Positions 43,379-44,638 of a DNA stretch of 44,638 bases are shown piece by piece. The position numbers and the translations under genes were made by a program. Where the stretch lies: the NCBI RefSeq assembly GCF_001563665.1, contig NZ_KQ961857.1, forward strand, positions 45,842 to 90,479, given 5' to 3'. How positions within the stretch are numbered: the stretch's first letter is position 1; each line of letters opens with the position of its first letter. This stretch comes from Gardnerella vaginalis. Its GTDB lineage: Bacteria > Actinomycetota > Actinomycetes > Actinomycetales > Bifidobacteriaceae. A model generated the notes under the pieces. It was not told where the DNA came from and searched no databases. It was given only the letters and a program-made list of their open reading frames with translations.

Positions 43379-44638
43379 TCACTGATCCAAGAAATCACGC
43401 AATGTTTGAGAACGAGAAGGATGGCGCAACTTAGCCATAGTCTTAGATTCAATTTGACGAATACGCTCACGAGTTACACCATAAACACGCCCAATATCAT
43501 CCAAAGTCTTAGGCTGTCCATCTTCCAAACCATAACGCATCTTAATAACGCCAGCTTCGCGAGGAGATAGCGTTTCAAGAACTTGTCTGAATTGTTCTTG
43601 CAAAAGTGAGAATGCAACAGCATCAGATGGAGCAATAGCATCAGTGTCTTCAATTAAATCACCGAATTCAGAATCACCATCTTCACCCAAAGGAGTATGC
43701 AAAGATATAGGCTCACGTCCATACTTTTGCACTTCTTGTACCTTTTCTACAGGCATATCAAGCTCTCTAGCTAGCTCATCAGGCGTAGGCTCGCGACCTA
43801 AATCTTGAAGCATTTGACGTTGAACACGCGAAAGTTTGTTAATCACTTCAACCATATGCACTGGAACTCGAATAGTTCGAGCCTGATCAGCCATTGCACG
43901 CGTAATTGCCTGACGAATCCACCATGTAGCATAAGTAGAAAACTTAAAGCCCTTTTTCCAATCGAATTTTTCAACTGCTCTAATTAAGCCAAGATTGCCT
44001 TCCTGAATCAAATCAAGAAAAAGCATGCCTCTACCTGTATAACGCTTAGCAAGAGAAACAACTAATCGCAAGTTTGCTTCCAAAAGATGATCTTTAGCTT
44101 TTTTACCATCAGCAGCAGCCCATTTTAATTCACGCTTACGCTTAAACTCCATTTGATCAATTTGAGTATCAAGTAAATGCTGAGCATATAATCCAGCTTC
44201 AATGCGCTCTGAAAGATCAACTTCTTGTTCAGCATTTAACAAGCTAACGCGACCAATTTGTTTCAAATAATCTTTAACAGGATCAGCAGTAGCACCAGTA
44301 GCAATAACTCGACGCTTTGGATTTCCAGGAGTAGAAGTTAATGTGTCGTCATCGTCATCATCGCTAACAACAAAAGCACCTTTAGCTTGAGGAACTACAG
44401 GCTCTTCGGATTTTGTATTTTCATCAGATTCTTCTACATCATCAATATCTGAATCTTCATCAAAATCTTGATCCACATCATCAACATCAAGACCATCAAC
44501 ATCGTCAATTGAATCAACATCATCAAGATCATCATGATGAAGATCATCAATATCATCGTGGTGAAGATCGTCAAGATCATCTAAATGCATATCTAAATCA
44601 TGCTCATCAACATCGTCAATTGAATCAACATCATCAAG
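43379..44638 (-). CDS. rpoD: Primary RNA polymerase sigma factor (RpoD/SigA), 5' end outside window
   Basis: Group 1 sigma-70. Region 1.2 to 2 contains [17 protein letters not shown] and [42 protein letters not shown]. Region 3 contains [18 protein letters not shown]. Region 4 contains [15 protein letters not shown] and the -35-binding [20 protein letters not shown]. The core ends normally (RDFLDQ). The frame stays open through the right edge, so the start is not visible and the ATG at 44590 should not be taken as the start. The visible N-terminal part is an Asp/His/Val-rich tandem region ([17 protein letters not shown]) unlike the usual region 1.1 and probably disordered. Confidence 0.95.
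   Translation of the reverse strand, partial: LDDVDSIDDVDEHDLDMHLDDLDDLHHDDIDDLHHDDLDDVDSIDDVDGLDVDDVDQDFDEDSDIDDVEESDENTKSEEPVVPQAKGAFVVSDDDDDDTLTSTPGNPKRRVIATGATADPVKDYLKQIGRVSLLNAEQEVDLSERIEAGLYAQHLLDTQIDQMEFKRKRELKWAAADGKKAKDHLLEANLRLVVSLAKRYTGRGMLFLDLIQEGNLGLIRAVEKFDWKKGFKFSTYATWWIRQAITRAMADQARTIRVPVHMVEVINKLSRVQRQMLQDLGREPTPDELARELDMPVEKVQEVQKYGREPISLHTPLGEDGDSEFGDLIEDTDAIAPSDAVAFSLLQEQFRQVLETLSPREAGVIKMRYGLEDGQPKTLDDIGRVYGVTRERIRQIESKTMAKLRHPSRSQTLRDFLDQ
44494..44638 (-). repeat. Coding repeat of 111-bp period in the sigma factor N-terminal region
   Basis: An exact 34-bp sequence occurs at 44494-44527 and 44605-44638, 111 bp (37 codons) apart; the second copy ends at the window edge. 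It encodes [10 protein letters not shown]. The stretch between is itself built of short GAT/CAT-rich words encoding DDLHHDD repeats. Confidence 0.88.

Noticed and set aside
44588..44590. ATG considered as the start of the sigma factor
   Set aside because: The frame continues without a stop to the window edge and the upstream residues repeat those downstream, so the gene is truncated by the window.
1..44638. Prophage, insertion sequence, integron or defence island
   Set aside because: Gene order and content are housekeeping throughout. I found no transposase, integrase, terminal inverted repeats, restriction-modification or phage genes.

Overview
This window looks like the chromosome of an AT-rich member of the Bifidobacteriaceae, most likely Gardnerella or a close relative. 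That is an inference from three things: actinobacterial gene orders (rsmE-HIT-phoH-ybeY-CBS-era; relA-dut-DUF4193-sepH-phosphatase-parC-parE-sigA), a bifidobacterial gene set (paired clpP, pflB/pflA, glutamine-dependent nadE, NhaA) and strong AT bias for an actinobacterium. I see no prophage, insertion sequence, CRISPR array or rRNA operon. It is a housekeeping region whose unusual content lies in repeats, leaders and low-complexity insertions.

Layout. 1-3433 (all minus): 5' end of a probable glnE, a small membrane protein, a TRIC-family channel, ilvE and rplY, the last with a structured leader. 3760-5799 (plus): a long-chain acyl-CoA ligase. 5892-11871 (minus): rsmE-HIT-phoH-ybeY-CBS protein-era, an RNA/ribosome-maintenance cluster. 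11959-13047 (plus): an SdhB-type Fe-S protein with no visible partner subunit. 13136-17007 (minus): LOG-family nucleotidase, nhaA, tRNA-Arg(ACG) and the two clpP genes. 17213-18262 (plus): an unusual membrane protein with 22 tandem Tyr-Asn-rich pentapeptides. 18306-22906 (minus): a CLC channel, trigger factor and RNase D. 23088-28776 (minus): a small membrane protein, pflA, pflB and nadE. 29136-31565 (plus): a metQNI-like methionine ABC transporter behind a purine-rich leader. 31693-34975 (minus): relA, dut, DUF4193. 35136-44638: sepH (plus), phosphatase (minus), parC (plus), parE (minus) and the 5'-truncated primary sigma factor (minus).

Functional themes: proteostasis (tig, clpP x2), fermentation (pflA/pflB, making formate and acetyl-CoA), the stringent response and nucleotide hygiene (relA, dut, nadE), chromosome topology and division (parC, parE, sepH), and ribosome biogenesis (era, ybeY, rsmE, rplY).

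Two patterns cut across the genes. (1) At least six minus-strand genes (era, the CBS protein, ybeY, phoH, nhaA, relA) end in short tandem or direct repeats (10-27 bp period) that include or abut the stop codon. (2) Several conserved proteins (Era, SdhB, RNase D, SepH, ParE, the sigma factor) carry long Asn/Asp/Ser-rich extensions or insertions, often encoded by recognisable DNA repeats. Both suggest active repeat slippage. Most transcription units end in clear hairpins, several of them between convergent genes.
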